Assembly: GCF_024732245.1 (NCBI RefSeq)
Contig: NZ_CP093845.1
Span: forward strand, 2,914,001 to 2,978,000
Length of the DNA: 64,000 nt
Reading direction: 5' to 3'
Source of the DNA: Dietzia sp. B32
GTDB taxonomy: Bacteria > Actinomycetota > Actinomycetes > Mycobacteriales > Mycobacteriaceae
Each line of letters starts with the position of its first letter. The first letter of the stretch is position 1. The notes beneath the pieces are model-generated. The model saw only the letters and a list, made by a program, of their open reading frames with translations. It was not told the DNA's origin and made no database searches. Position numbers and translations under genes: made by a program. This document shows, one piece after another, positions 48,053-56,871 of the stretch.

Positions 48053-49063
48053 ATGATCGACCACCGCTCCATCGAGCGTGACGGCGTACGACTGCACTAC
48101 GTGGTCGCCGACCCGGACCCCCGACCCGCCACGGCGCCGGCCGGCCCCGGGACCGTGGTACTCGTGCACGGGTTCCCGCACTTCTGGTTCACCTGGCACC
48201 GGATGATCCCCGTCCTGACCGCGGCCGGGTGGCGGGTGATCGCTCCCGACCTGCGTGGGATGGGCGGATCCGATGCGCCCACGGACGTCGCGGCCTACGC
48301 GCCGCGCGAGGTCGTCGGCGACGTGGTGACCATCTGCGAGGCCGAGGGCGCGGACCGGGTGGTGCTGGTGGGCTTCGACTTCGGCGCCGGCGTCGCCTAC
48401 GACACGTGCCACCTCGAACCCGACCTGGTGCGGGCCGTGATCGGGATGGAGAACCCGTTCATGAGCACCGCCGGATCGGTCCCGCCGCTCGAGGGGTCGG
48501 CGATGATGGCGCAGGAGCACTTCCTGCACCTGCACTACTTCGCGCAGCCCGGAGTGGCCGAGGCCGACCTCGCGGGCCGCGAACGCGAGTTCCTCACCCG
48601 CGTCTTCTGGGCACTGTCCGCGGACTATCACTACCTCGACGTGTGGCAGCATCCGCCCGGCTCCACCTATCTCGACGCGCTGCCCGAGGCGCCGCCGCTG
48701 CCGTGGCCGTGGCTGACCGTCGAGGAGATGGACACCTACGAGGCGGAGTACGCGCGGACCGGGTTCGCGGGGCCGCTGCAGTGGTATCGGGCGATGGACG
48801 TGAGTTGGCACGCGCGCAAGGAGTTCGAGCGGCAGACCAACCCCGTGCCCTTCTACTTCCTCTACTCCGAGCACGACCCGGACCTCGAGGGATTCCACGG
48901 CCGCGACCCGCTGGCCAAGCTCGGCCGCTATCACGATGACGTGCGGATGGTCCGCGCGATCACGGCACCGGCGGGGCACCTCATGCACCTGGAGGCCACG
49001 CAGGACACGCACGGCGCGATCCTCGCGTGTCTGGACGACATCGCGGCGCACCTGCCCGTCTGA
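48053..49063 (+). CDS. Alpha/beta hydrolase, epoxide-hydrolase type
   Basis: A 336-residue alpha/beta-hydrolase. HGFP (39-42) gives the oxyanion hole; the nucleophile elbow is VLVGFDFGAG with Asp109, and His309 lies in APAGHLMHLE. An Asp nucleophile fits an epoxide hydrolase or dehalogenase rather than HsaD, which uses Ser. An AAGG ribosome site lies 8 bases before the ATG. It lies between cyp125 and a convergent LLM gene, after a terminator and with no KstR box. The substrate is unknown; a side-chain epoxide is speculative. Confidence 0.8.
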   Translation: MIDHRSIERDGVRLHYVVADPDPRPATAPAGPGTVVLVHGFPHFWFTWHRMIPVLTAAGWRVIAPDLRGMGGSDAPTDVAAYAPREVVGDVVTICEAEGADRVVLVGFDFGAGVAYDTCHLEPDLVRAVIGMENPFMSTAGSVPPLEGSAMMAQEHFLHLHYFAQPGVAEADLAGREREFLTRVFWALSADYHYLDVWQHPPGSTYLDALPEAPPLPWPWLTVEEMDTYEAEYARTGFAGPLQWYRAMDVSWHARKEFERQTNPVPFYFLYSEHDPDLEGFHGRDPLAKLGRYHDDVRMVRAITAPAGHLMHLEATQDTHGAILACLDDIAAHLPV

Positions 49064-49093
49064 GGGGCTCCGCGGCCGGCCGCGCAACCGGGA

Positions 49094-49128
49094 GCGCCCC
49101 GGCCCCGGGAGATCGGGGGCCGGGGCGC
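49094..49128. terminator. Bidirectional terminator between hydrolase and LLM gene
   Basis: GCGCCCCGGCCCC and its exact complement form a 13-base stem with a 9-base loop between the convergent genes. Confidence 0.85.
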
Positions 49129-49163
49129 GGGGCCGGTGGGCGTGCGGGGCTGACGCTGCGGGC

Positions 49164-50069
49164 TCAGCCGGTGAGGCCGTACTTCTCGCCGAAGCGGGCG
49201 ATCGACTCGACCTTCTGCTCGGCCGTGCAGTCGTAGCCGTGGCCCTCGATCAGCCACGGCATGACGATGATGTCGGTGACGCCGGCCTCCGCGAGCTCGG
49301 CGAAGCCCTTCGAGCCGTAGCGGTCCAGGCACACCACCTGGATAGCGAAGCGCTTGCCGTCGCCGCGGTCGGCCAGCGAGCGCCCCTGCTCCTCGAGCAG
49401 TTCGCCCAGGCGGGTGACGGTGGCGACGATGTCGTCGAACCCCATCATCGCGCTGGTCCAGCCCTGACCGACGCGGGCGGCGCGCTTGAGCGCGATTTCG
49501 GTGTGGCCGCCGACGTAGAAGGGGACCTGCTCGGACGGCGCCGGGGCGAAGATGAGCTCGTCGAAGTCGAAGTGCTCGCCGTGGAACTCCATCCACTCGC
49601 CACGCAGGCCTTCTCGCATGATGGCCAGCGACTCGTCGGTGCGTTTGCCGCGGCCCTTGAACGGCGCGCCGCACCATTCGAACTCGTTGGGGTCCCAGCC
49701 GATGCCCACGCCCAGGTCCAGCCGGTTGCCGGTGAGCAACGCGACCGAGCCCACCTGCCGGGTGAGCAGCAGCGGGTTGCGCGGGCCCACCTTGAGCACC
49801 TGCGGACAGAACCTGATCCGGGAGGTCGCCCCGCCCATGGCGGCGCAGGCGATGAGCGGCTCCACCCACTCGGTGTTCTCGTCCCACATCCGCGAACCGT
49901 CCGGCGTGTACGGGTAGTCCTTGTCCTGACGCCGCGGGTGGAACAGCGAGTCGGGCAGGACGATCCGGTCGATACCCGCGGCCTCGGCGCCGCGTGCGAT
50001 GTCGAGGTACTGGTCGACGGGGGAGAAGGAGACGGGGACGGAGAACTCGACGTCCGCTACGCGGCTCAT
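49164..50069 (-). CDS. LLM-class F420-dependent oxidoreductase A
   Basis: A 301-residue luciferase-like TIM barrel. DRIVLPDSLF, RFCPQVLKVGPRNPLLLTRQ, GNRLDLGVGIGWDPNEFEWCG and FYVGGHTEIALKRAARVGQGW are the F420/FMN-class segments. The group oxidises or reduces alcohols and enones with F420. It is the last gene of the KstR-controlled DUF35-ltp4-ltp3-SnoaL run, starting two bases after the SnoaL gene. A steroid side-chain substrate is inferred. Confidence 0.85.
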   Translation of the reverse strand: MSRVADVEFSVPVSFSPVDQYLDIARGAEAAGIDRIVLPDSLFHPRRQDKDYPYTPDGSRMWDENTEWVEPLIACAAMGGATSRIRFCPQVLKVGPRNPLLLTRQVGSVALLTGNRLDLGVGIGWDPNEFEWCGAPFKGRGKRTDESLAIMREGLRGEWMEFHGEHFDFDELIFAPAPSEQVPFYVGGHTEIALKRAARVGQGWTSAMMGFDDIVATVTRLGELLEEQGRSLADRGDGKRFAIQVVCLDRYGSKGFAELAEAGVTDIIVMPWLIEGHGYDCTAEQKVESIARFGEKYGLTG

Positions 50070-50071
50070 GG

Positions 50072-50590
50072 TCACTCGCTCTTTCCTGCGGCGCCGGCGA
50101 TGGCGGCCTTGTCGTCGTCCGTGAGTGCACGCAGGCCCGAGGCCATGGCCACGTCCTGCTCCCAGAAGGCGCGGAGGTTGATCAGGCGACCGTCGGCGTC
50201 GACACGGTAGTCCACGGCGATGTCGATCTCCATGATGCTGGAGCCCATATGGGTGCGCATGGTGCCGATGCAGAGCAGTTCGTCGCCCACGGCGATCCCG
50301 CGGTCGAAGCGGAACTCGATGTGATCCGGGGTGGCCACGGCCTTCTCCCAGAACTCCAGGAGCCTCTCCGTGCCGGTGTGGCCGATGCCCTCGGCATCGA
50401 ACATCGACGGACCCACGGGATCCTCGATAGTGCCCTCGGGATTCCAGCCGGCGATCCAGGCATCGCGGTCGCCGGCGTTGGTGGCAGCCCACGAGCGGCG
50501 TGCGGCGGCGTAGGCGGGACTGGCCAGGGCCGCGTCACTCATCTCCAGTGGTCGGTACTGCCCGCTGGCGTCCAGATAGGGGTTGCTCAT
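50072..50590 (-). CDS. SnoaL/NTF2-like protein
   Basis: A 172-residue cone-shaped alpha+beta barrel protein. WAATNAGDRDAWIAGWNPEGTIEDPVG is the conserved N-terminal helix-strand unit, and FDRGIAVGDELLCIG with a long helix at the end complete the fold. Members include ketosteroid isomerases and dehydratase-like enzymes, but the Tyr/Asp catalytic pair of KSI is not clear here. It overlaps the ltp3 stop (ATGA). A function in sterol side-chain processing is inferred from position. Confidence 0.82.
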   Translation of the reverse strand: MSNPYLDASGQYRPLEMSDAALASPAYAAARRSWAATNAGDRDAWIAGWNPEGTIEDPVGPSMFDAEGIGHTGTERLLEFWEKAVATPDHIEFRFDRGIAVGDELLCIGTMRTHMGSSIMEIDIAVDYRVDADGRLINLRAFWEQDVAMASGLRALTDDDKAAIAGAAGKSE

Positions 50591-51795
50591 GAGTGACGCT
50601 CCGGACGGTCGGTCCCCACGACCCACATGGAGAAGTACTGGGACCCGCCGCCGTAGGCGTGTCCGAGGGCCTTGCGCGCGCCGGGGATCTGGTGTTCGTC
50701 GGCGCGGTTCATCACCTGACGGGCGGCCTCGGCGAAGCGGAGCATGCCGGACGCGCCGATGGGGTTCGAGCACAGCACGCCGCCGGACGGGTTGACCGGC
50801 AGGGAGCCGTCGCGCGCGGTGGCGCCGGACTCGGTCATGCGCCACCCCTCGCCCTCCGCGCAGAATCCGAGGTTCTCCAGCCACATGGGCTCGAACCAGG
50901 AGAACGGCACGTAGATCTCGGCCGCGTCGATCTCCTCGGCCGGGTTGGTGATCCCGGCCTCGGCCCACAGGGCGGCGGCGGCGTCGCGGCCGGCCTGCGG
51001 ATTGCGGTAGTTGCGGAAGGCGTAGGTGCCGGGTTCGGTCCGCAGCGAGGTGGCGTGGACCCACGCGACCTGTCGGCCGGCGGACTCCACCGCCTCGGCC
51101 GCCTCGGCGTCGCCGATGACGATCGCGCACGCGCCGTCGGAGGAGGGGCAGGTCTCGTCGAACCGGATGGGGTCCCACAGCATCTGCCCCTGAAGCACCT
51201 TGTCGACGGTGATGTCGGGCTGCTTGAGGTGGGCGTGCGGGTTGACCGAACCGTTGAGGCGGTCCTTGACCGCGACCATCGCGCCCACGTGCTCGGGCGC
51301 CCCGGTGGTGCGGATGTAGGAGCGCACGTGCGGAGCGAAGTAACCGCCCGCGCCGGCCCCGACGGGTGCGGTGAACGGCACCGGCAGGCTGAGCGCCCAC
51401 ATGGCGTTGGACTCGGACTGCTTCTCCCACGCCACGGCCAGGACGCGGTGGTAGCGGCCGGACTGGACGTGCGACGCGGCGACGACAGCGGTGGAACCGC
51501 CGACGGAACCGGCGGTGTGGACACGCAGCAGAGGCTTGCCGACCGCGCCGAGCGCGTCGGCCATCATCAGCTCGGGCATCATGACGCCCTCGAACAGATC
51601 CGGGGCCTTGCCCACGATCACGGCGTCGATGTCGTCCCAGCCGACCCCGGCGTCGGTCATGGCGGCGTCGATGGCCTCGCGGCAGAGGCCGGCCATGGAG
51701 ACGTCGGTGCGTCGGGAGACGTGGTGGGTCTGGCCGGTCCCGAGGACGGCGGCGGGCAGACCGGAGCTGTGGGTTCCGGATGCGGGGGCGCTCAT
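50587..51795 (-). CDS. ltp3: Thiolase-like lipid-transfer protein Ltp3
   Basis: A 402-residue thiolase-fold protein that lacks the N-terminal nucleophilic Cys (HTAGSVGGSTAVV in its place). RFDETCPSSDGACAIVIGD and GVLCSNPIGASGMLRFAEA are family segments; GHAYGGGSQYFSMWVV ends the domain. Ltp3 and Ltp4 are required in Rhodococcus for degrading C24-branched plant-sterol side chains, probably as retro-aldol enzymes with a DUF35 partner, as Ltp2-ChsH2 does. It overlaps ltp4 by four bases. Confidence 0.87.
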   Translation of the reverse strand: MSAPASGTHSSGLPAAVLGTGQTHHVSRRTDVSMAGLCREAIDAAMTDAGVGWDDIDAVIVGKAPDLFEGVMMPELMMADALGAVGKPLLRVHTAGSVGGSTAVVAASHVQSGRYHRVLAVAWEKQSESNAMWALSLPVPFTAPVGAGAGGYFAPHVRSYIRTTGAPEHVGAMVAVKDRLNGSVNPHAHLKQPDITVDKVLQGQMLWDPIRFDETCPSSDGACAIVIGDAEAAEAVESAGRQVAWVHATSLRTEPGTYAFRNYRNPQAGRDAAAALWAEAGITNPAEEIDAAEIYVPFSWFEPMWLENLGFCAEGEGWRMTESGATARDGSLPVNPSGGVLCSNPIGASGMLRFAEAARQVMNRADEHQIPGARKALGHAYGGGSQYFSMWVVGTDRPERHS

Positions 51796-52853
51796 GCGGT
51801 GCGTCCTTCCAGGAGGCAGATGAGGTTCTGCTGCAGCAGGTGGCCGCTGGTGGCGTGGGCGAGGGCGCGCTCGGAGCGGCCCTCCCAGATGCTGTGGGCG
51901 GCGTAGCCGATGCGCTCGAGGCCCGCGGAGAACAGCGGGTCGGCGAGCAGCGAGCCGCCGGACGGGGTGACGGCGACGTCGTCGGAGATGCCCAGCGCGC
52001 CGCGCAGGAGGAGCTCCTGGTGGGTGTACTGGGTGTGGAGCTCGGCCACCGAGACACCGCCGAGGTCGGGGCGGTCCCCGGACGAGCCGGTCGCGCGGAC
52101 GGCGGCGGCGCGGGCGGACGGGGAGTCGGTGAGGTCGCGCGCGCCGAACTCGGCGGAGTCGGCGATGTGCTCCATCCCGGTGATGTACGCCGGGGTGTCG
52201 ACCAGCTCGCGGGCGCGATCGGCGGAGGCGAGGATGATCGCGCCGGCGCCGTCGGTGACGGGCGGGCAGTCGTGCCGACGCAGCGGGTCGGCCACGTACG
52301 GCTCGGCGAGCAGGTCCTTCTCGTCGTGGCCGGTCGCGCGGGCGGCGACCGCGGCCATCTCCGCCTCGGACCAGCGGCCGGCGTCGATGCCGGCGCGGGC
52401 CTGCAGGGCGGCGACGTGGTGCCGGCCGGGCCACAGCGGGGCGACCGTGTACGGGTCGAGCTGCAGCGCCAGGGCGGAGTCGAGGTCGGTGCTGGCGGAG
52501 GCCTTGCCGAACCCGTAGACCAGGGCGGTGTCGGCCTGTCCGGAGGCGATCTTGAGATAGGCCTCGAAGAACGCCCAGGCGGCGTCCATCTCGACGTGCG
52601 ACTCGGAGATCGGCGGGACCGCGCCGATCGAGTCGACCGCGGAGATGAACGAGAAGGCGCGGCCGGCGAGGTAGTCGGAGGAGCCGGAGCACCAGAACTC
52701 GATGTCGGTGCGCTCCAGACCGGTCTGCCGGTAGCACTCGGCGAAGACGGGGGCCAGCATCTCGACACCGTTGGTGGTGCCGAAGGTGGACTCGGTGTGG
52801 CGGGCGTGGGCGAATCCGACGACGGCCACGTCCCGGGGTGCGTTGGGGGTCAC
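51792..52853 (-). CDS. ltp4: Thiolase-like lipid-transfer protein Ltp4
   Basis: A 353-residue thiolase-fold protein, again without a catalytic Cys in the N-terminal half (WCSGSSDYLAGRAFSFIS, SHVEMDAAWAFFEAYLKIASG). PPVTDGAGAIILASAD and SVAELHTQYTHQELLL are later segments. It pairs with Ltp3. The GTG start lies 12 bases after the DUF35 gene. Length is close to that recalled for Rv3522. The two Ltp proteins likely form a heteromer with the DUF35 partner. Confidence 0.87.
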   Translation of the reverse strand: MTPNAPRDVAVVGFAHARHTESTFGTTNGVEMLAPVFAECYRQTGLERTDIEFWCSGSSDYLAGRAFSFISAVDSIGAVPPISESHVEMDAAWAFFEAYLKIASGQADTALVYGFGKASASTDLDSALALQLDPYTVAPLWPGRHHVAALQARAGIDAGRWSEAEMAAVAARATGHDEKDLLAEPYVADPLRRHDCPPVTDGAGAIILASADRARELVDTPAYITGMEHIADSAEFGARDLTDSPSARAAAVRATGSSGDRPDLGGVSVAELHTQYTHQELLLRGALGISDDVAVTPSGGSLLADPLFSAGLERIGYAAHSIWEGRSERALAHATSGHLLQQNLICLLEGRTA

Positions 52854-52865
52854 GTGTGGTGTCCT

Positions 52866-53882
52866 CTACAGGTGATCGGCGTAGGTGTCGGGGTCGGCGT
52901 CGGGATCGCCGGTGGGCTCGAAGTGGGCGATGGCCTTCATCGAGGCGGGCCGTTCGGACTCGGGCGTCCACACGGCGCGCACGCGCATCCCCATCCGCAC
53001 CTCGGACGCCTCGCAGCCCAGCACCAGGTGCTGGATGGGCACGTCGGAGCCGTCGAGCAGGATGTAGGCGGTGACGTACGGCGGCTTGATCTGCTGACCG
53101 GCGAACGGGACGTTGACGATGCCGAACGTGGTCACGGTGCCCACGTCGGCGACCTCCACGTACTCGCCCATGGCCACGCCGTCGGACGGGCAGTAGTCGC
53201 GCGGGGGCACGTAGACCTCGGGGCCGTTGGAGCGGCGCCGCCCGAGCATCCGGCCCTGCACGATCGCCCGGAGGAACTCGCTCTCGGCGGGTCCGGCCGT
53301 GTGGGTGACCGCCAGCCCGATCGGCGTCACCACGATGGTGACCGGGTCGTCGGAGGTCTGCAGGGCCTCGTCGTCGCCACCGGACTCGCCCGGGGCATCG
53401 GCGGGGACCACGCACGCGATGTCGTGGATGGTCCCGGTGCGCTCGGCGGCCCACCGCAGGCGCACGCGCATGCCTGTGCTCACCGCCTCGGGGCCGTCGG
53501 CGGCCAGGGGCAGGAGCATGGCGGTGTCCGCACCGTCGAACCGCACGAGCGCCCACGCGAACGGGGTGTCGAGCGGGTTGACCTCGGTGGGGGCGGGAAC
53601 CCAGGTCCATGCGACGACGAGGCCCTCGATCGCGGAACCGGATCCCACTTCCACGGATTCCGTGAGGGCCCGGCGCGTGTGGGGGTCGAACTCGACCGGC
53701 GGCAGGTGCACGGTGCCGCGGGAATCGCGGTTACCGACCAGGCGTCGCTCGCGTAGGCCGGTGAAGAACGCTCCCAGCACGGGGCCGGTCGACCGTGTGT
53801 AGTCGAACGACGGTGCCAGGGACGCCGAGAGCACGGGCTCGTCCGGTGGGGTGATATCGACAACGATCTCTCTGGATGTCAC
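52866..53882 (-). CDS. DUF35 OB-fold protein, two-domain (Ltp partner)
   Basis: A 338-residue protein made of two DUF35-like OB-fold domains (about 30-150 and 200-325). The second has YVPPRDYCPSDG with a single Cys pair remnant, and the first keeps the shape (VHLPPVEFDPHTRRAL) with no Cys, so the usual zinc ribbons are degenerate. DUF35 proteins such as the ChsH2 C-terminal domain bind Ltp aldolases and help CoA-steroid binding. The GTG at 53882 (or 53888) is only 10 (or 4) bases from the KstR box. It heads the ltp4-ltp3-SnoaL-LLM operon. Confidence 0.82.
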   Translation of the reverse strand: MTSREIVVDITPPDEPVLSASLAPSFDYTRSTGPVLGAFFTGLRERRLVGNRDSRGTVHLPPVEFDPHTRRALTESVEVGSGSAIEGLVVAWTWVPAPTEVNPLDTPFAWALVRFDGADTAMLLPLAADGPEAVSTGMRVRLRWAAERTGTIHDIACVVPADAPGESGGDDEALQTSDDPVTIVVTPIGLAVTHTAGPAESEFLRAIVQGRMLGRRRSNGPEVYVPPRDYCPSDGVAMGEYVEVADVGTVTTFGIVNVPFAGQQIKPPYVTAYILLDGSDVPIQHLVLGCEASEVRMGMRVRAVWTPESERPASMKAIAHFEPTGDPDADPDTYADHL

Positions 53883-53891
53883 GCGCACAAG

Positions 53892-53905
53892 TAGAACACG
53901 TTCCA
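53892..53905. promoter_or_regulatory. KstR operator (exact), DUF35/LLM divergent promoter
   Basis: TAGAACACGTTCCA matches all fixed positions. It lies almost against the DUF35 start and 82 bases from the divergent LLM gene. Confidence 0.9.
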
Positions 53906-53987
53906 CCGGCCGGTGTGTGGGTTTCCCCGACACGCTGATCCGGGTCGCCGCCCCCGCCGCGGAGAGGTGTGGGTCACACTGGTGTCC

Positions 53988-55022
53988 ATGAAATTCGCGT
54001 TGCAGCTCGGATACTGGGGCGCCCAGCCGCCCACCAACCATGCCGACCTCGTGGTGGCGGCGGACAGGGCGGGCTTCGACACCGTCTTCACCGCCGAGGC
54101 CTGGGGTTCGGACGCCTTCACGCCGCTGGCCTGGTACGGCTCGCTCACCGAGCGCATCCGGCTGTCGACGGCCGTCGTGCAGCTCTCCGCGCGGACGCCC
54201 ACGGCCACCGCCATGAGCACCATGACCCTCGATCACCTGTCGGGCGGACGCTTCGCTCTGGGGCTGGGTGTGTCCGGGCCGCAGGTGGTGGAGGGGTGGT
54301 ACGGCCAGCCGTTCGTCAAGCCGCTGGCGCGGACCCGCGAGTACATCGACATCATCCGCCAGGTCCTGCGCCGCGAGGCGCCCGTCACCTCAGACGGCCC
54401 CGCGTACGCCCTGCCCTATCAGGGCGACGACGCCTCCGGATTCGGCAAGCCGCTCAAGCCGATCCTGCATCCACTACGCGAGGACGTGCCGATCTGGCTG
54501 GGCGCCGAGGGGCCCAAGAACGTGGCCCTGGCCGCAGAGATCGCCGACGGCTGGCTGGGCTTCCTGGCCTCGCCGCGCACCGCCCACGAGTTCAACGCGT
54601 GGCTCGACGAGGGGTTCGCCCGACCCGGGGCGCGCCGCACCCGCGAGGACTTCGAGGTGGCTTTCCTGTGCCAGCTCCACGTGACGGACGACCGCCGCGG
54701 CGTCCTCGACGCGTACAAGCCGTTCACCGCCCTGTACGCGGGCGGCATGGGCGCCGAGGAGAAGAACTTCCATGCCGAGGCGTTCCGTCGCATGGGCTTC
54801 GGCGACGACGTGGACCGCATCACCGAACTGTTCCGGTCCGGCCGCAAGGACGAGGCCGCCGCCGCGGTGCCGGACGAGATGGTCGAGGCCACCGCGATCA
54901 TCGGGGATGCCGACTCGGTGCGGTCGCAGATCGCCGAGTGGGAGGCCGCGGGCATCACCATGCTCGTGGTGACCGCCCGGTCGGTCGAGGAGATCGAGAC
55001 GCTCGCGCAGTTCATCGACTGA
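53988..55022 (+). CDS. LLM-class F420-dependent oxidoreductase B (Rv3520c-like)
   Basis: A 344-residue luciferase-like TIM barrel. MKFALQLGYWGAQPP is the first strand, TAEAWGSDAFTPLAWYG a substrate loop, LDHLSGGRFALGLGVSGPQVVEGWYG and VPIWLGAEGPKNVALAAEIADGWLG the F420-binding segments. The length and the neighbourhood with DUF35-ltp4-ltp3 match M. tuberculosis Rv3520c-Rv3523, by recall. The two LLM genes of this block are not close paralogues by length or loop sequence. A KstR-controlled redox step on sterol side chains is inferred. Confidence 0.88.
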   Translation: MKFALQLGYWGAQPPTNHADLVVAADRAGFDTVFTAEAWGSDAFTPLAWYGSLTERIRLSTAVVQLSARTPTATAMSTMTLDHLSGGRFALGLGVSGPQVVEGWYGQPFVKPLARTREYIDIIRQVLRREAPVTSDGPAYALPYQGDDASGFGKPLKPILHPLREDVPIWLGAEGPKNVALAAEIADGWLGFLASPRTAHEFNAWLDEGFARPGARRTREDFEVAFLCQLHVTDDRRGVLDAYKPFTALYAGGMGAEEKNFHAEAFRRMGFGDDVDRITELFRSGRKDEAAAAVPDEMVEATAIIGDADSVRSQIAEWEAAGITMLVVTARSVEEIETLAQFID

Positions 55023-55041
55023 CGTGGGCCGGGCCCGGGGG

Positions 55042-55977
55042 TCAACCGCCGTCGCCGACCTCCAGGATCTCGCGACCGGCGCCGACCGTGACCCAGCCGG
55101 GTCGGTCCGTGAGTGAGACCCTGACCGCGTAGACGGGCGGGGGCCCGGAGTCGGAAGGGGGTGAACCAGGGGAGATCACCACGCTGTCCGGAACTGCCCC
55201 GGGCGCTCCCAACAGGGCGGGCGTCGCCTCGATCGCGAACATCACGGTCTCCGCGTCCACCGCGGCTACAGGGAAACCGGGCGACGCGGGCAGCCGGCTG
55301 GTGATCCCGTCCCGCCATCGACCGTGGAAGGTGTGGTGCAGCGTCGCCTCCGCGTCGTCCGGATCGGGGCGGCTCAGGTGCGCGGTGTCGCCTTCGATGA
55401 CGAGCCGCTCCACGGTGGGGTCGTCGAGCTGGTCGCGTGCGGCATCGATGACGCGGGTCATCCCTTCGGCGGTGAGCAGTGGTCCCGGTGCCGTGCGGAT
55501 CACCTCGACGGAGGCCGGGCGGTCCACCGTGTCGCCGGCCGGGGAGGGTGTGTTCCCGGCGAGGTGGTCCAGGCCGGCGATGAGGCCGACGGCCAATGCG
55601 CTGGCCAGGACCGCGCGCAGCAGTCCGCTCGCCAGGCGCCTGCGCCCCGCCGGCCCCCGCGTCGAAGGCCCGGGCGGTCGCTTCGCGACGATCCGCTCGC
55701 GCGCGTTGGTCCGCCGTACCGAGAGCGGGGTGTCGGCTGACAGGCCCCGGCTGCGTACCTCCAGTTCGAACAAGCGTCTGTTGAGGTCGGCCACCAGAGA
55801 GTCGAGTTCGTCGCGGGTGGTGGACACGGCGGCCTCGCGGCTGCGCTCGCCGTGTTCGAGGGGGCCGATCCGGCCGTCCGTGTAGGCATTGTCGAGGATC
55901 TGCCACACGGCTCGCCTGCGGCCCTCGGTGGCCGGCTCCGGGGCGGGCCCACCGGGGTGCGGGGGTGGTGCGCTCAT
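55042..55977 (-). CDS. DUF1707-type membrane protein A
   Basis: A 311-residue protein. An N-terminal DUF1707-like helix-turn unit (about 20-72; GRRRAVWQILDNAYTDGRI and RDELDSLVADLNRRL) is followed by a Pro/Arg-rich linker, one transmembrane helix (about 117-138), and an extracytoplasmic domain with SVEVIRTAPGPLL, LVIEGDTAHLSRPDPDDAE and VYAVRVSLTDRPGW. The start overlaps the partner gene's stop. The role is unknown; DUF1707 proteins often combine with cell-envelope sensors. Confidence 0.75.
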   Translation of the reverse strand: MSAPPPHPGGPAPEPATEGRRRAVWQILDNAYTDGRIGPLEHGERSREAAVSTTRDELDSLVADLNRRLFELEVRSRGLSADTPLSVRRTNARERIVAKRPPGPSTRGPAGRRRLASGLLRAVLASALAVGLIAGLDHLAGNTPSPAGDTVDRPASVEVIRTAPGPLLTAEGMTRVIDAARDQLDDPTVERLVIEGDTAHLSRPDPDDAEATLHHTFHGRWRDGITSRLPASPGFPVAAVDAETVMFAIEATPALLGAPGAVPDSVVISPGSPPSDSGPPPVYAVRVSLTDRPGWVTVGAGREILEVGDGG

Positions 55978-56777
55978 CGGGGGACGCCGACTTCTCTCAC
56001 GTTCCTGTCGTGTCCCACCACTATGTGCCCGCGGTCACCCTCACGAGTCACGGTGATCTCATAGGTGGGCTGGGCGAGCGCGTCCGGGCCCACGTCGATC
56101 CCCACGAGATCTGCGTCCGAGAGCCCGTTTTCCGCCGCGGAGGCTCGAGCCGCCTCCAGGGCGGCCGTCACATCGATGGACTCCATTCCGACCGAGAGGT
56201 CGTCAACCGGGCGGAAAGCCTCCCCTTCGGCGGCCCACTCGCCCAGGTTGTCGCGTCGCCACGAGTCGACCGCCCCGGGGTCCGCCGGATCCTCGATGAG
56301 GAGGAGGGCGTGGTCGCCCCTGATGTCGAACGAGACCACACGAGCGTCACCGAACCTCGCGCGCGCAGAGGAGAGGACCTCACCGACGCTGCTCGAGGTG
56401 ATCGTGTCCTCGGTGCCGCTAAGGAGGCTGGCGAACGCACCGTCTCGCAGCGCGAGGACCCCGCCGGCGACAAGGGTGAGCCCCGCCAGGGTCGAGACGC
56501 CGACCAGCTTGGCGGTGTCGAGCGGGTCGCGTGACGCGCGGCGGGACCGGACGACCGGAGTGGGGTGGTCGCCCGCCACCTCCGAAGGCGACCGGGCCGG
56601 GGCGGGCAGGTCCGCGAGGATCGCCCGGAGTTCGTCGACATATCCGCTCGACCGCACCTGCCACCCGAGGTGGAGGTGATCCACGGGGTCGAGGCGCCCA
56701 TCTGCGGCGGCGGCGTCGAGCTGCTCCCACGCCTCGACGCGCTGGGGGTCGCTCGCGCGGATGCGATGCTGCGCCAT
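55974..56777 (-). CDS. DUF1707-type membrane protein B
   Basis: A 267-residue protein with the same layout as its neighbour: an N-terminal DUF1707-like domain (RIRASDPQRVEAWEQLDAAA, then SGYVDELRAILADLP), a linker, one transmembrane helix (about 90-111) and a domain outside with VVSFDIRGDHALLLIEDPADPG and ITVTREGDRGHIVVG. ATG 56777 begins exactly at the domain. The two genes arose by duplication, with low but visible layout similarity, and overlap by four bases. It diverges from the acyl-CoA synthetase gene. Function unknown. Confidence 0.75.
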   Translation of the reverse strand: MAQHRIRASDPQRVEAWEQLDAAAADGRLDPVDHLHLGWQVRSSGYVDELRAILADLPAPARSPSEVAGDHPTPVVRSRRASRDPLDTAKLVGVSTLAGLTLVAGGVLALRDGAFASLLSGTEDTITSSSVGEVLSSARARFGDARVVSFDIRGDHALLLIEDPADPGAVDSWRRDNLGEWAAEGEAFRPVDDLSVGMESIDVTAALEAARASAAENGLSDADLVGIDVGPDALAQPTYEITVTREGDRGHIVVGHDRNVREVGVPR

Positions 56778-56847
56778 GGGCAGCAGGGTAACCACCGGCG
56801 GCTCGCAGTGGTCCGGTCACGGTCGCCGGGAAAGCCCGCCATCGCGA

Positions 56848-56861
56848 TAGAACACGTTCTA
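56848..56861. promoter_or_regulatory. KstR operator (exact), acyl-CoA synthetase
   Basis: TAGAACACGTTCTA matches every fixed position of the motif and ends 10 bases before the start codon. Confidence 0.9.
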
Positions 56862-56871
56862 CTATGGGGTC

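Noticed and set aside
48053-49063. Alpha/beta hydrolase as the missing HsaD
   Set aside because: The elbow is GFDFGA with an Asp nucleophile, while HsaD-type C-C hydrolases use a Ser nucleophile. It also has no KstR box.
51800-53610. Upstream half of a 1007-codon minus-strand open frame ending in ltp3
   Set aside because: The part above 51795 is another reading frame of ltp4 and the DUF35 gene; Ltp3 starts at 51795 with the normal family length.
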